Source of the DNA: Fibrobacter sp.
GTDB taxonomy: Bacteria > Fibrobacterota > Fibrobacteria > Fibrobacterales > Fibrobacteraceae
DNA length: 18,698 nt
Reading direction: 5' to 3'
Assembly: GCA_017520105.1 (NCBI GenBank)
Contig: JAFWRL010000074.1
Location: 1 to 18,698, forward strand
Shown: one piece after another, positions 1-6,247 of the stretch
Layout: every line of letters starts with the position of its first letter
Numbering within the stretch: position 1 is the stretch's first letter
Notes under the pieces: generated by a model
The model's database searches: none
What the model was told of the DNA's origin: nothing
Seen by the model: the letters and a program-made list of their open reading frames with translations, nothing else
Translations under genes and position numbers: made by a program

Positions 1-221
1 AATAATTCGACTTTCCTTGGAAACAGGTGAGCTATAGCAAACAAAATATAAAGACTTGCAACAGCCATATAAATCCAAAAAAAGACGTTGTCCTTATAAA
101 CGTCCGAGTTCATAACTCTATTTATATACATGCCCATAATAACAGCATAAATAACAATACCTTCTATTGACCCCCAAAGCCAAAGTTTGCTTTTCGCTTC
201 ATATACTTTATTTTCTTCCAT
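1..221 (-). CDS. Partial small membrane protein, two helices visible
   Basis: The reading frame starts with ATG at 221-219 and stays open to the window edge, so at least 73 residues are present and the C-terminus is missing. A GAGG ribosome binding site lies 7 bases upstream of the ATG, which supports this start. After a charged N-terminus (MEENKVYEAKSK) there are two hydrophobic segments, at about residues 13-31 and 45-63, joined by a short polar loop. A basic turn (FPRK) follows the second helix. This two-helix layout is seen in bacterial membrane proteins with a PH-like domain, but the visible part is too short to assign a family. The DNA is clearly more AT-rich than lysC and the central genes. 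I do not recognise the gene; function unknown. Confidence 0.6.
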   Translation of the reverse strand, partial: MEENKVYEAKSKLWLWGSIEGIVIYAVIMGMYINRVMNSDVYKDNVFFWIYMAVASLYILFAIAHLFPRKVEL

Positions 222-243
222 TTAATTACCTCGTTCTAAAAAT

Positions 244-272
244 AAAAAAACGGCCCGGATTTTGATTCCGAG
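244..272 (-). terminator. Intrinsic terminator downstream of lysC
   Basis: Read on the minus strand, a 6-bp stem (arms at 267-272 and 254-259, one G-U pair, 7-base loop) is followed after three bases by seven T residues (250-244). It lies beyond the lysC stop codon and just upstream of the ribosome binding site of the next minus-strand gene, so it could end lysC transcription. Confidence 0.5.
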
Positions 273-289
273 TCGAGTTTTAATAGTCA

Positions 290-333
290 CTGGATCCTTC
301 GACTTCGCCCTCACGGGCTTCGCTCAGGATGAC
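290..333. repeat. Short palindromic element, copy 1
   Basis: The element begins CTGGATCCTTCG and ends CGCTCAGGATGAC. Outer arms ATCCT (294-298) and AGGAT (326-330) pair, and an inner stem GCCC/GGGC (307-310, 315-318) closes a 4-base loop. The same outer words recur at 372-405, and the words CCTTCG and GCTCAGG recur inside secA at 10641-10657. It therefore belongs to a dispersed REP-like family. Confidence 0.65.
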
Positions 334-371
334 AAAGGTGGCGGGAATGACCATCACGCGTTATTTTTGCA

Positions 372-405
372 CTGGATCCTTCGCAGCTTTGCTACTCAGG
401 ATGAC
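372..405. repeat. Short palindromic element, copy 2
   Basis: This is a shorter version of the element at 290-333. It begins CTGGATCCTTCG and ends CTCAGGATGAC. Arms ATCCT (376-380) and AGGAT (398-402) pair, with an inner AGC/GCT stem around TTT. Its right edge runs into an inverted repeat GACGTC-TGC-GACGTC (403-417) that overlaps the lysC stop codon. Confidence 0.65.
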
Positions 406-415
406 GTCTGCGACG

Positions 416-1738
416 TCACTTCACGAAGGCGGCGTAGATAGCCTTGATAGCCTTTTCGGTATCGGCTTCGTCAACACCGGTGATGATGTTGATCTGAGAA
501 GAACCCTGGTCGATAATGCGCACGTTCACCTTGCTTTCGGCGAGAGCCGTAAAGAGCTTTGCGGCAACACCAATCTTGTTCGTCATGCCGTGACCCACGG
601 TAGCGATAAGAGCGATGCCCGGGAAAATCTTGATACGGTCCGGACGCATCTGCTGCGTGATGTCTTCGAGGACAACGTCCTGCACGGCGTCGAGAGCCTT
701 GGAATCCACGACAATGCTCATGGAGTCGATTGCACTCGGGCAGAGTTCGTAGGAGAGTCCTTCGCTTTCGAGAACGGCGAGCACGCGGCGGCCAAAGCCA
801 ACTTCCTTGTTCATCATGGACTTTTCGATGTAAATCATCGAGAAGCCCTTACGGCCTGCAACACCCGTAATCGGGAGCTTTGCGCTTTCGGGAGTCGGGC
901 CAATGATGGTGCCGGCATCTTCCGGGCGGTTCGTGTTGCGGATGTTGATAGGAATCTTCTTGGCGCGGCACGGAGCGATAGATTCGTCGTGGAGCACGCT
1001 TGCACCGGAGTAAGCGAGTTCGCGGATTTCGCGGTAGCTCACATATTCAATCGGGAGCGGATTTTCAACGATGCGCGGGTCAGCCATGAGCATGCCCGAA
1101 ACGTCGGTCCAGTTTTCGTACTTGGCAGCATCAATGCCGTTAGCAAGGATGGCGCCAGTAATGTCGGAACCGCCACGGCTGAAGGTCTTCACTTCGCCAC
1201 GGAGGTTAGAGCCATAAAAGCCCGGCAATACGTACAACTGATTTTCGTCGCCGAGAGTTTTTGCAATTTCTTCGTAGGTCTTCGGAGCGATGCGGTACTT
1301 GTCATCGAAAGTGATGAGCGGGTAACTATCGACAAAGTTTGCGCCGAGATACTTGGCCATGAGACGGGCGCAGAGGAATTCGCCACGGCTTACGAGGAAG
1401 TCCGTGCTCACGGATTCCGGATGATTCTTGAGCTTGTCTTCGAGACTGTCGAGGTCTTCGGTAAGCTTGTCTTCAAGACCGAGGTCCTTGCAGATTTCGT
1501 CATAACGGGCGCGGATAAGATTCCACGGTGTGGAGAAATCGAGGCCCTTGGAGGCGAGATCATAGGTGCTATAGAGGAGGTCGGTCAGTTTGGTTTCTTT
1601 CGGGTTACGCTTGCCCGGAGCAGAAACGACGATGACTTTACGGTTCTTGTCGCTTTCGACAATGGCCTTGATTTTCTTGAACTGACCTGCGTCGGCGACA
1701 GAGCTGCCACCGAACTTGCATACGATTCTTTGACTCAT
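416..1738 (-). CDS. lysC: Aspartate kinase
   Basis: This enzyme phosphorylates L-aspartate with ATP, the first step towards lysine, threonine, methionine and diaminopimelate in the cytoplasm. The 440-residue length fits monofunctional enzymes (E. coli LysC has 449). The amino-acid-kinase domain covers about residues 3-285 and shows KFGGSSV (8-14), SRGE (117-120), SRGGSD (187-192) and WTDVSGMLMADPR (210-222). Two ACT domains follow, at about 298-360 and 375-440. The second contains IDQGSSQINII, typical of the effector-binding interface, so feedback inhibition by an end-product amino acid is expected. I chose the MSQ start at 1738 because AGGA lies just upstream; a start 7 codons earlier is open but lacks a site. 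No homoserine dehydrogenase fusion is present. A long untranslated leader lies upstream. Confidence 0.95.
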   Translation of the reverse strand: MSQRIVCKFGGSSVADAGQFKKIKAIVESDKNRKVIVVSAPGKRNPKETKLTDLLYSTYDLASKGLDFSTPWNLIRARYDEICKDLGLEDKLTEDLDSLEDKLKNHPESVSTDFLVSRGEFLCARLMAKYLGANFVDSYPLITFDDKYRIAPKTYEEIAKTLGDENQLYVLPGFYGSNLRGEVKTFSRGGSDITGAILANGIDAAKYENWTDVSGMLMADPRIVENPLPIEYVSYREIRELAYSGASVLHDESIAPCRAKKIPINIRNTNRPEDAGTIIGPTPESAKLPITGVAGRKGFSMIYIEKSMMNKEVGFGRRVLAVLESEGLSYELCPSAIDSMSIVVDSKALDAVQDVVLEDITQQMRPDRIKIFPGIALIATVGHGMTNKIGVAAKLFTALAESKVNVRIIDQGSSQINIITGVDEADTEKAIKAIYAAFVK

Positions 1739-1953
1739 TTTTTCCTTTCGGGCCACCAAACCTCTCAGCTTCGAGCGCAGTCGCTTTCCTCACGACCGTC
1801 GTGCCCAAGCCTACCCATCTGGCCAGCCACTTTTAGGCGCCCTCTAAAAATTCATTCTCAAAAATTTGGCTGCGACACATCGTGCAGGTTGCATATTCAT
1901 GCCAACTATACGGCTCAGTCATGCCCATGCAAGCATGGGCGCGACGTTCACCT
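1739..1953 (-). promoter_or_regulatory. Long lysC leader with hairpins
   Basis: If the promoter at 1954-1982 is used, about 200 bases of leader precede lysC. The leader contains a perfect 8-bp hairpin with an AA loop (GCCCATGC 1923-1930, GCATGGGC 1933-1940) and a 6-bp hairpin TTTTAG/CTAAAA (1831-1836, 1844-1849). I compared it with the lysine riboswitch core as remembered and saw no match. A regulatory RNA role is possible but unproven. Confidence 0.25.
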
Positions 1954-1982
1954 TTTATAGTTGTCGTCACTCAAAGTGGTAA
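1954..1982 (-). promoter_or_regulatory. Candidate sigma-70-type promoter for lysC
   Basis: On the minus strand TTACCA (1982-1977) is followed after exactly 17 bases by TATAAA (1959-1954). These match 4 of 6 and 5 of 6 positions of the -35 and -10 consensus. This is the best-spaced pair I found upstream of lysC. Confidence 0.3.
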
Positions 1983-2125
1983 GACTTCCAGTATTCACCA
2001 CTTTTCGTTCCTGCCTGCACTCGGTCTCGCTCAAATTTTCAAATCAAAGCAATTTTTATCGGTCGCCTTGGTTTATGATTTGTCTATGTCTGCGACGGCA
2101 CTGTACCGCCGCGCGGCAAATGTAG

Positions 2126-2232
2126 CAAAAGGCGAGAGTCGCGTCAAGACATTTATGTCTTGACATGACCGAGCCAAGCTACACGCACTTCGAAGGAGTG
2201 CCATGTAGCAAAAGTGTGCAAGGCGAGCAAGG
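2126..2232. repeat. 107-bp repeat, copy 1
   Basis: This copy matches 2286-2392 over 107 bases with only two differences (2190 T against C; 2226 A against T). The copies start 160 bp apart. Each holds a perfect 10-bp palindrome around TT (here 2143-2152 and 2155-2164, arm GTCAAGACAT) and a second hairpin with a GAA loop (2185-2201, imperfect in this copy). Frames crossing it give low-complexity peptides, so I treat it as non-coding. Confidence 0.85.
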
Positions 2233-2233
2233 C

Positions 2234-2251
2234 GAAAAAACTTGTTTTTTC
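2234..2251. repeat. Inverted repeat with A6/T6 runs between the 107-bp copies
   Basis: GAAAAAAC, TT, GTTTTTTC form a perfect 8-bp inverted repeat. The T run makes it slightly terminator-like on either strand, but the stem is almost all A-T. Confidence 0.4.
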
Positions 2252-2271
2252 ATCTTTGAGCCGTAGCCACG

Positions 2272-2286
2272 GACGCCGAAGGCGTC
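2272..2286. repeat. GAA-triloop hairpin
   Basis: GACGCC-GAA-GGCGTC is a perfect 6-bp stem with a GAA loop. It directly abuts copy 2 of the 107-bp repeat, which itself contains GCACTCC-GAA-GGAGTGC. Confidence 0.5.
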
Positions 2287-2392
2287 AAAAGGCGAGAGTC
2301 GCGTCAAGACATTTATGTCTTGACATGACCGAGCCAAGCTACACGCACTCCGAAGGAGTGCCATGTAGCAAAAGTGTGCAAGGCGTGCAAGG
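2286..2392. repeat. 107-bp repeat, copy 2
   Basis: This is the second copy of 2126-2232. Here the GAA-loop hairpin is perfect (GCACTCC 2345-2351, GGAGTGC 2355-2361) and flanking CTACA/TGTAG lengthens the stem. The 10-bp palindrome is at 2303-2324. The copy ends about 100 bp before the start codon of the AAA+ activator. An 8-bp tandem duplication (CCGGACAA at 2423-2430 and 2431-2438) follows it. Confidence 0.85.
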
Positions 2393-2466
2393 TTTTCATG
2401 GAATAATATTAACAAAAATTTACCGGACAACCGGACAAAAAAAGCGTGTTAATAATAAAGGGGCAA

Positions 2467-2488
2467 CCTCAAAAAAAATGCCTTGAGG
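2467..2488 (+). promoter_or_regulatory. Hairpin covering the activator's ribosome binding site
   Basis: CCTCAA (2467-2472) pairs perfectly with TTGAGG (2483-2488), and the second arm contains the GAGG ribosome binding site of the gene starting at 2493. The loop holds ATG of a two-codon frame (ATG CCT TGA, 2478-2486) that stops two codons before the real start. The stem is short, so control of translation is only a suggestion. Confidence 0.3.
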
Positions 2489-2492
2489 GTCT

Positions 2493-3437
2493 ATGAAGAA
2501 ACACGAAAAATTGATGTTCATCGCCGCAAAATCCAATATTCCCGTGCTGTTGCAAGGAGAATCGGGAGTCGGCAAAGAAATCGCCGCTAGATTTATACAC
2601 AAGCACAGCCCGCGAAGCGAGGGGCCGTTCATTGCGCTCAACTGCGGAGCCATCGCAAGGAATCTCGCCGAGAGCCTTCTGGAAGGCGCCAAGAAAGGTT
2701 CTTACACCGGAGCCGCAAGCGACCACCGGGGCATCGTGCAGGCGGCAAATGGCGGTACGCTCTTTTTGGACGAAATCGGTGAAATGCCGTTCGATATGCA
2801 GAGCAAACTTTTGCGAATCCTGCAAGAACATTCCGTGCTCCCGCTCGGGGCCACGCAAAACGAGCCGGTAGATTTCAGACTTGTCTGCGCCACAAATCGC
2901 GATTTGCAAAACGAAATTCACGACGGGAATTTCCGCAAGGACCTGTTCTTCAGGCTGAACGCCTTCCCCATCGTGATTCCGCCGCTCCGCAACAGAGATG
3001 ACTTTCCAGAAATCACAGCCCAATTGTGGGCTGAAATCACAGCCAAGACTTTTGCAGAGCAATTTCCGCTTCACAAAAGCGAAATCAGGGCACTTTCCAA
3101 ATACAAATGGCCCGGCAACATCCGCCAACTGAAAAACGTACTCCAGCGTTACGCGCTCTTGATGCAGCACGATATTTCGCTTGAAGAAATTCTCTCCGAA
3201 GAGTTTTCGGAAAAAACAATAAACGATATTGATGAACACAGCATATACAACACCAACCGGGCATCGGCGCCCAAATGGTCATTTATCCAAAAAGCACTCG
3301 ACGATTACAACGGCAACAAAAGCAGAGCCGCCAAAGCATTGAACATCAGTCGCGGTTGTCTATGTTACCAAATAAAAAAGCACGAACTCCATGAGTGGAA
3401 CTCGTGCGAAAATATTTCAGAACGTTCGTTCGCCTAG
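2493..3437 (+). CDS. Stand-alone sigma-54-type AAA+ transcription activator
   Basis: The 314-residue protein has the NtrC-family ATPase domain that opens sigma-54 RNA polymerase promoter complexes. Visible motifs are Walker A GESGVGKE (22-29), the sigma-54 contact loop as GSYTGA (69-74, usually GAFTGA), Walker B GTLFLDE (88-94), sensor I CATNRD (132-137), arginine-finger region FRKDLFFRL (147-155) and WPGNIRQL (206-213). A Fis-type helix-turn-helix covers about 266-297. There is no receiver, GAF or PAS domain. An in-frame TGA lies two codons before the ATG, and the two codons between read Gly-Ser, which continues the family's usual N-terminal pattern, so this may be a shortened descendant of a longer protein. 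PspF has the same two-domain layout and similar length, but its usual partner genes are not seen here. The target genes are unknown. Confidence 0.85.
   Translation: MKKHEKLMFIAAKSNIPVLLQGESGVGKEIAARFIHKHSPRSEGPFIALNCGAIARNLAESLLEGAKKGSYTGAASDHRGIVQAANGGTLFLDEIGEMPFDMQSKLLRILQEHSVLPLGATQNEPVDFRLVCATNRDLQNEIHDGNFRKDLFFRLNAFPIVIPPLRNRDDFPEITAQLWAEITAKTFAEQFPLHKSEIRALSKYKWPGNIRQLKNVLQRYALLMQHDISLEEILSEEFSEKTINDIDEHSIYNTNRASAPKWSFIQKALDDYNGNKSRAAKALNISRGCLCYQIKKHELHEWNSCENISERSFA
3374..3407 (-). terminator. Intrinsic terminator of the PorV-like gene, inside the converging gene
   Basis: On the minus strand GCACGA (3407-3402) pairs with TCGTGC (3385-3380), an inner TCCA/TGGA stem closes the loop, and six T residues follow (3379-3374). 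It lies 38 bases beyond the stop codon of the minus-strand gene and within the last codons of the plus-strand activator. On the plus strand no T run follows, so it should act in one direction only. Confidence 0.65.
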
Positions 3438-3444
3438 TATTCGA

Positions 3445-4359
3445 CTAAAATTTCACACCGACCGCAATGTAATGGTTTCCGCCTTCAAACGCCGGACGCG
3501 GGCTGTAAGCGTAATCGAACACGATCATGCCGAACGTCACACCGAGACCGCCACTAATCGCATCTTCGGTATCCGGGCGGAATGCGTAACCCATGCGGAA
3601 ATGAAGCATGTCAAAGTAAACAACTTCACCGCCAAGCAAAAGCTGCGCCTTCGTATCGGCACGGCGATACGCATCTACAGATAAATGAATCATCCAACGG
3701 TCCAGAATCGGGATGAACCCCGTCACGCCAGCCTGGAGCGCAAGCGGAGCCGCTTCTTTCTCGTCTTCGTACTTGCTTGCAAAACCGAGGTTCGTGAAAT
3801 TCGCACCAAAGGCAAGATACTGATTCACGCGGAAAGAGCCACCCGCATCGAACGTGAACAAGAAACCCGTCTCGTCATCGATGGTCTGCGTCGCAAAACG
3901 CATCGAAGCCGCCCAGTTGAAAATCTTCGACCTGCTACCAAAACCGGCCAAAAGCGACCAGGCGTAAGAACCGTACGACGCAGTCTTTAGACCGTTCTCG
4001 TCACGACCTTCGATGTCATCGTAGCCCAAGAAGTCAACCGCAAATGCAAGCGTAAACTTATCCGCAAGAGGCAGTCCGTAATAAGCGGACACAAAATTAT
4101 CCGCACCACCTTCGCCAAAAATAACTTGGCTAAGTCCGAATTCGGCTTCACTGGCGGTACTCATCGCAAGCGGATTACGTGAAACTTCGGAAACGCGACC
4201 CGGATCAGCGACACCGGCACCCGAAAGTGCAGCAGCACGCGGCGCAACCGGCATTGACAAGAACTTCATCGTCACACCGCCCGGATCCAAATGCCAATAC
4301 TCCCCAGCAAACGCAAGGGAACCAACAGCAAGTGCGAGCGCAATAAACTTTTTGAACAT
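3445..4359 (-). CDS. PorV/PorQ-type outer-membrane barrel protein
   Basis: The 304-residue protein starts with a signal peptide (MFKKFIALALAVGSLAFA, cleavage before GEYW). The mature part opens with SMPVAPRAAALSGAGVADP followed by a SRNPLAMS motif, the pattern of the PorV/PorQ (UPF0164) family of FadL-like barrels. The rest alternates short polar and aromatic strands (for example FTLAFAVDFLGYDD and HFRMGYAFRPDTE) and ends in an aromatic C-terminal residue (VGVKF), as outer-membrane barrels usually do. Family members serve type IX secretion in Bacteroidetes, but many homologues in Fibrobacteres have no tested role, so a secretion function here is inference only. No clear ribosome binding site precedes the ATG. 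The stop codon is 7 bases from the converging activator. Confidence 0.75.
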   Translation of the reverse strand: MFKKFIALALAVGSLAFAGEYWHLDPGGVTMKFLSMPVAPRAAALSGAGVADPGRVSEVSRNPLAMSTASEAEFGLSQVIFGEGGADNFVSAYYGLPLADKFTLAFAVDFLGYDDIEGRDENGLKTASYGSYAWSLLAGFGSRSKIFNWAASMRFATQTIDDETGFLFTFDAGGSFRVNQYLAFGANFTNLGFASKYEDEKEAAPLALQAGVTGFIPILDRWMIHLSVDAYRRADTKAQLLLGGEVVYFDMLHFRMGYAFRPDTEDAISGGLGVTFGMIVFDYAYSPRPAFEGGNHYIAVGVKF

Positions 4360-4383
4360 ACGAGGTATAAGATACTAAAAAAA

Positions 4384-4481
4384 GACGAGAGAGTAGAGAC
4401 GAGAGACGAGAGATTTTCAAACAATATACGCGCAAAGCGCCACTATCACCTTTCGTCTTTCGTCTATAGGGCCAAAGGCCC
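4384..4481. repeat. Composite heptad and hairpin element
   Basis: Four tandem 7-mers (GACGAGA, GAGTAGA, GACGAGA, GACGAGA; 4384-4411) are followed by a GCGC-AAA-GCGC hairpin (4430-4440), two inverted 7-mers (TTTCGTC twice, 4451-4464) and a GGGCC-AAA-GGCCC hairpin (4469-4481). It fills the spacer between the PorV-like gene and the phosphohexomutase gene. The last hairpin is 11 bases beyond the mutase stop codon and could slow transcription, but it has no T run. Confidence 0.65.
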
Positions 4482-4491
4482 GTTCTATACC

Positions 4492-6027
4492 CTACTTCCG
4501 CCAGCCTTCCATAATCTTGAGGCAGTCGGCGAGGAGTTCCGCAGAACGTTCCTTGCCTTCGGTTTCCACGTAGCAGCGGAACTCGGGAGCGTTACCGCTC
4601 GGACGCAAGTGGATGATGTCGCCAGAATCGAATTCCATGCGGTAGCCATCGACTTCGTTCAGCGAGACAATCTTGCCCTGGAACGCTTTCGGCGCAGAAC
4701 CGTCCTTCGCGAACTTCGAAGGCTTTGCTGCAAGCGCGCCAAAGAGTTTTTCGCCAAGATTCTTTTCACGGATTTCAGCGAGCTTTGCCTTCGACTTTTC
4801 AGTCGGGAATTCCTTGAGGCGGTCGCTCACGGTAAAGCGCTTCGGCAACTTGCGGAGCAAATCCACAACGCACATGCGTTCCTTGCGGACCATGACCATC
4901 ACGGCAATCATCGGGAGGAGCGCGTCACGGGTCGGGAGAGCCTTGAGCGTGCGAACTTCGCGCTTATCGCCATTCACAAATTCCTGCGTCAAATCCGTTT
5001 CGAGCAAGAAGCCACCGTTCGCTTCGTAACCTGCAACCGTCACGCCGTTTTCGACTAGACTTTCCATGCCGGCAATCACGTAAGGGCTACCGATGCGGGT
5101 GCGGCAAATCTTTTCGAAACTGCCGGACTTTTCAAGCGAAGTGTTGCAGCTCACCGGAGTTGCAATGCGCTTGATTCCAAGAGACTGCGCCGCCAGAATA
5201 CCCAGCACGTCGCCACGGAGCCACATGCCTACGTCATCAGCCAAAAGCGGGCGGTCAGAATCGCCATCCGTGCTGAACACGGCATCCACGTAATCCTTGT
5301 GAGTAAATTCACGGGCGAACTCTTCGTCTTCCTTGCGGATAGCTTCGGTATCGACCGGCACAAATACATCGCTACGGCCAAACGGCTTCACCGTCGCACC
5401 CAAGCTTTCGAGAACCTTCACCACGATGTCGCGGCCCACAGCGGAATGTTGATAAACTCCAATCGTGAGTCCGTGCAAAGCGTCGCTACCAAAAAAGTCC
5501 GGATAACGCTTGCAGTAATTTTCTTCGGCTTCCGTTTCAACCGCCGGGAGTTCCGGCGCATTTTTCAACATGCCATCCGCACCGAAAAGCGCTTCGTCAA
5601 AATCGACCGACTGCGAAACGATTCCCTGTTCGTCGGCCTTCGTGATTTCGCCATTCGGATGGTTGAACTTGATACCGTTACGGTCTGCCGGAATGTGGCT
5701 GCCCGTCACCATGATGGTCGGCAAATGCTTGTCGATGCCGTACATCGCAATAGCCGGACTCGGGATGCGACCGCAGTAAATCACCTTCCAGTTCGCATCG
5801 GCGCCAGCCTGCACGAGCGACTTCAAAATGCGTTCCGTACTCGGACGCAAGTCACCCGCAATCGCAATCGTGTGTTCGCACTTGTATGACGCTTCGCAGT
5901 ACTTAATAAAAGAACGTGCATACACATAGCACACGCGGTCAGTCATAGCGCTCACGAGGCCGCGGGCACCGCTCGTGCCAAACGCCACCCCGGACTGTTT
6001 CATCACATCTTGCATTGCAACAGACAT
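4492..6027 (-). CDS. Phosphomannomutase/phosphoglucomutase family enzyme
   Basis: Alpha-D-phosphohexomutases move phosphate between C6 and C1 of a hexose, feeding nucleotide-sugar synthesis for cell-surface polymers. The 511-residue protein has all four active-site loops: FGTSGARG (16-23), the phosphoserine loop TGSHIP (108-113, Ser110) with DRNGIKF after it, the metal loop DGDSDR (254-259), the sugar-specificity loop GYEANGG (333-339), and the phosphate-binding loop RPSGNAPEFR (475-484). TGSHIP replaces the more common TASHNP, a variant I know from annotated phosphomannomutases. Whether mannose or glucose phosphate is preferred cannot be read from sequence. GAGG lies 7 bases before the ATG, which supports the start. 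The gene appears to stand alone, with repeat elements on both sides. Confidence 0.9.
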   Translation of the reverse strand: MSVAMQDVMKQSGVAFGTSGARGLVSAMTDRVCYVYARSFIKYCEASYKCEHTIAIAGDLRPSTERILKSLVQAGADANWKVIYCGRIPSPAIAMYGIDKHLPTIMVTGSHIPADRNGIKFNHPNGEITKADEQGIVSQSVDFDEALFGADGMLKNAPELPAVETEAEENYCKRYPDFFGSDALHGLTIGVYQHSAVGRDIVVKVLESLGATVKPFGRSDVFVPVDTEAIRKEDEEFAREFTHKDYVDAVFSTDGDSDRPLLADDVGMWLRGDVLGILAAQSLGIKRIATPVSCNTSLEKSGSFEKICRTRIGSPYVIAGMESLVENGVTVAGYEANGGFLLETDLTQEFVNGDKREVRTLKALPTRDALLPMIAVMVMVRKERMCVVDLLRKLPKRFTVSDRLKEFPTEKSKAKLAEIREKNLGEKLFGALAAKPSKFAKDGSAPKAFQGKIVSLNEVDGYRMEFDSGDIIHLRPSGNAPEFRCYVETEGKERSAELLADCLKIMEGWRK

Positions 6028-6041
6028 AGAAAACCTCTAAT

Positions 6042-6085
6042 AAGTAGGAAGTAGACAGTAGGAAGGATGCAATAATGCAATTGCA
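6042..6085. repeat. Three heptads plus hairpin upstream of the mutase
   Basis: Three 7-mers, AAGTAGG, AAGTAGA and CAGTAGG, occupy 6042-6062. A TGCAAT/ATTGCA hairpin (6068-6073, 6080-6085) follows, and a single inverted TTAGG word lies shortly beyond. The array starts 15 bp from the mutase ATG. It resembles the elements at 10205-10331 and 16774-16787. Confidence 0.5.
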
Positions 6086-6201
6086 AAATCCTAACGCACC
6101 GCCAAACCGCCAAATGAATTTTCAAAAGCTAAGATAGAAAAATACAACTTACAACCAAAAGAAAAAAGTTCACAAGCATATTTAGATTCTTTCAATCGCA
6201 C

Positions 6202-6227
6202 AAAAAAAGCCCCGCCGCAGCGGAGCT
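6202..6227 (-). terminator. Strong intrinsic terminator
   Basis: On the minus strand an 8-bp stem (arms 6227-6220 and 6215-6208, one G-U pair, 4-base loop) runs directly into seven T residues (6208-6202). It is 20 bases beyond the stop codon of the gene at 6248-8089 and probably ends the whole minus-strand run coming from tmk. Confidence 0.85.
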
Positions 6228-6247
6228 TCAAATAACCAAAATCAAAA

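Noticed and set aside
1739..1953. Lysine riboswitch or RNase P RNA in the lysC leader
   Set aside because: A GAGGAAAG word recalls RNase P RNA, but the conserved bases after it are missing. The lysine riboswitch core words are also absent.
329..1960. Long plus-strand reading frame opposite lysC
   Set aside because: It is antisense to a clear aspartate kinase with all motifs; its peptide has no recognisable family and arises from codon bias on the other strand.
2185..2361. Sigma-54 promoter near TGGCAC words in the 107-bp repeats
   Set aside because: The TTGC element at the required spacing is missing in both copies.
2126..2392. Possible CRISPR array
   Set aside because: There are only two copies, 107 bp each, with internal palindromes and no spacer pattern or cas genes.
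1882..2486. Small frames across the lysC-activator spacer
   Set aside because: They cross the 107-bp repeats, read as low-complexity basic peptides and have no supporting ribosome binding sites.
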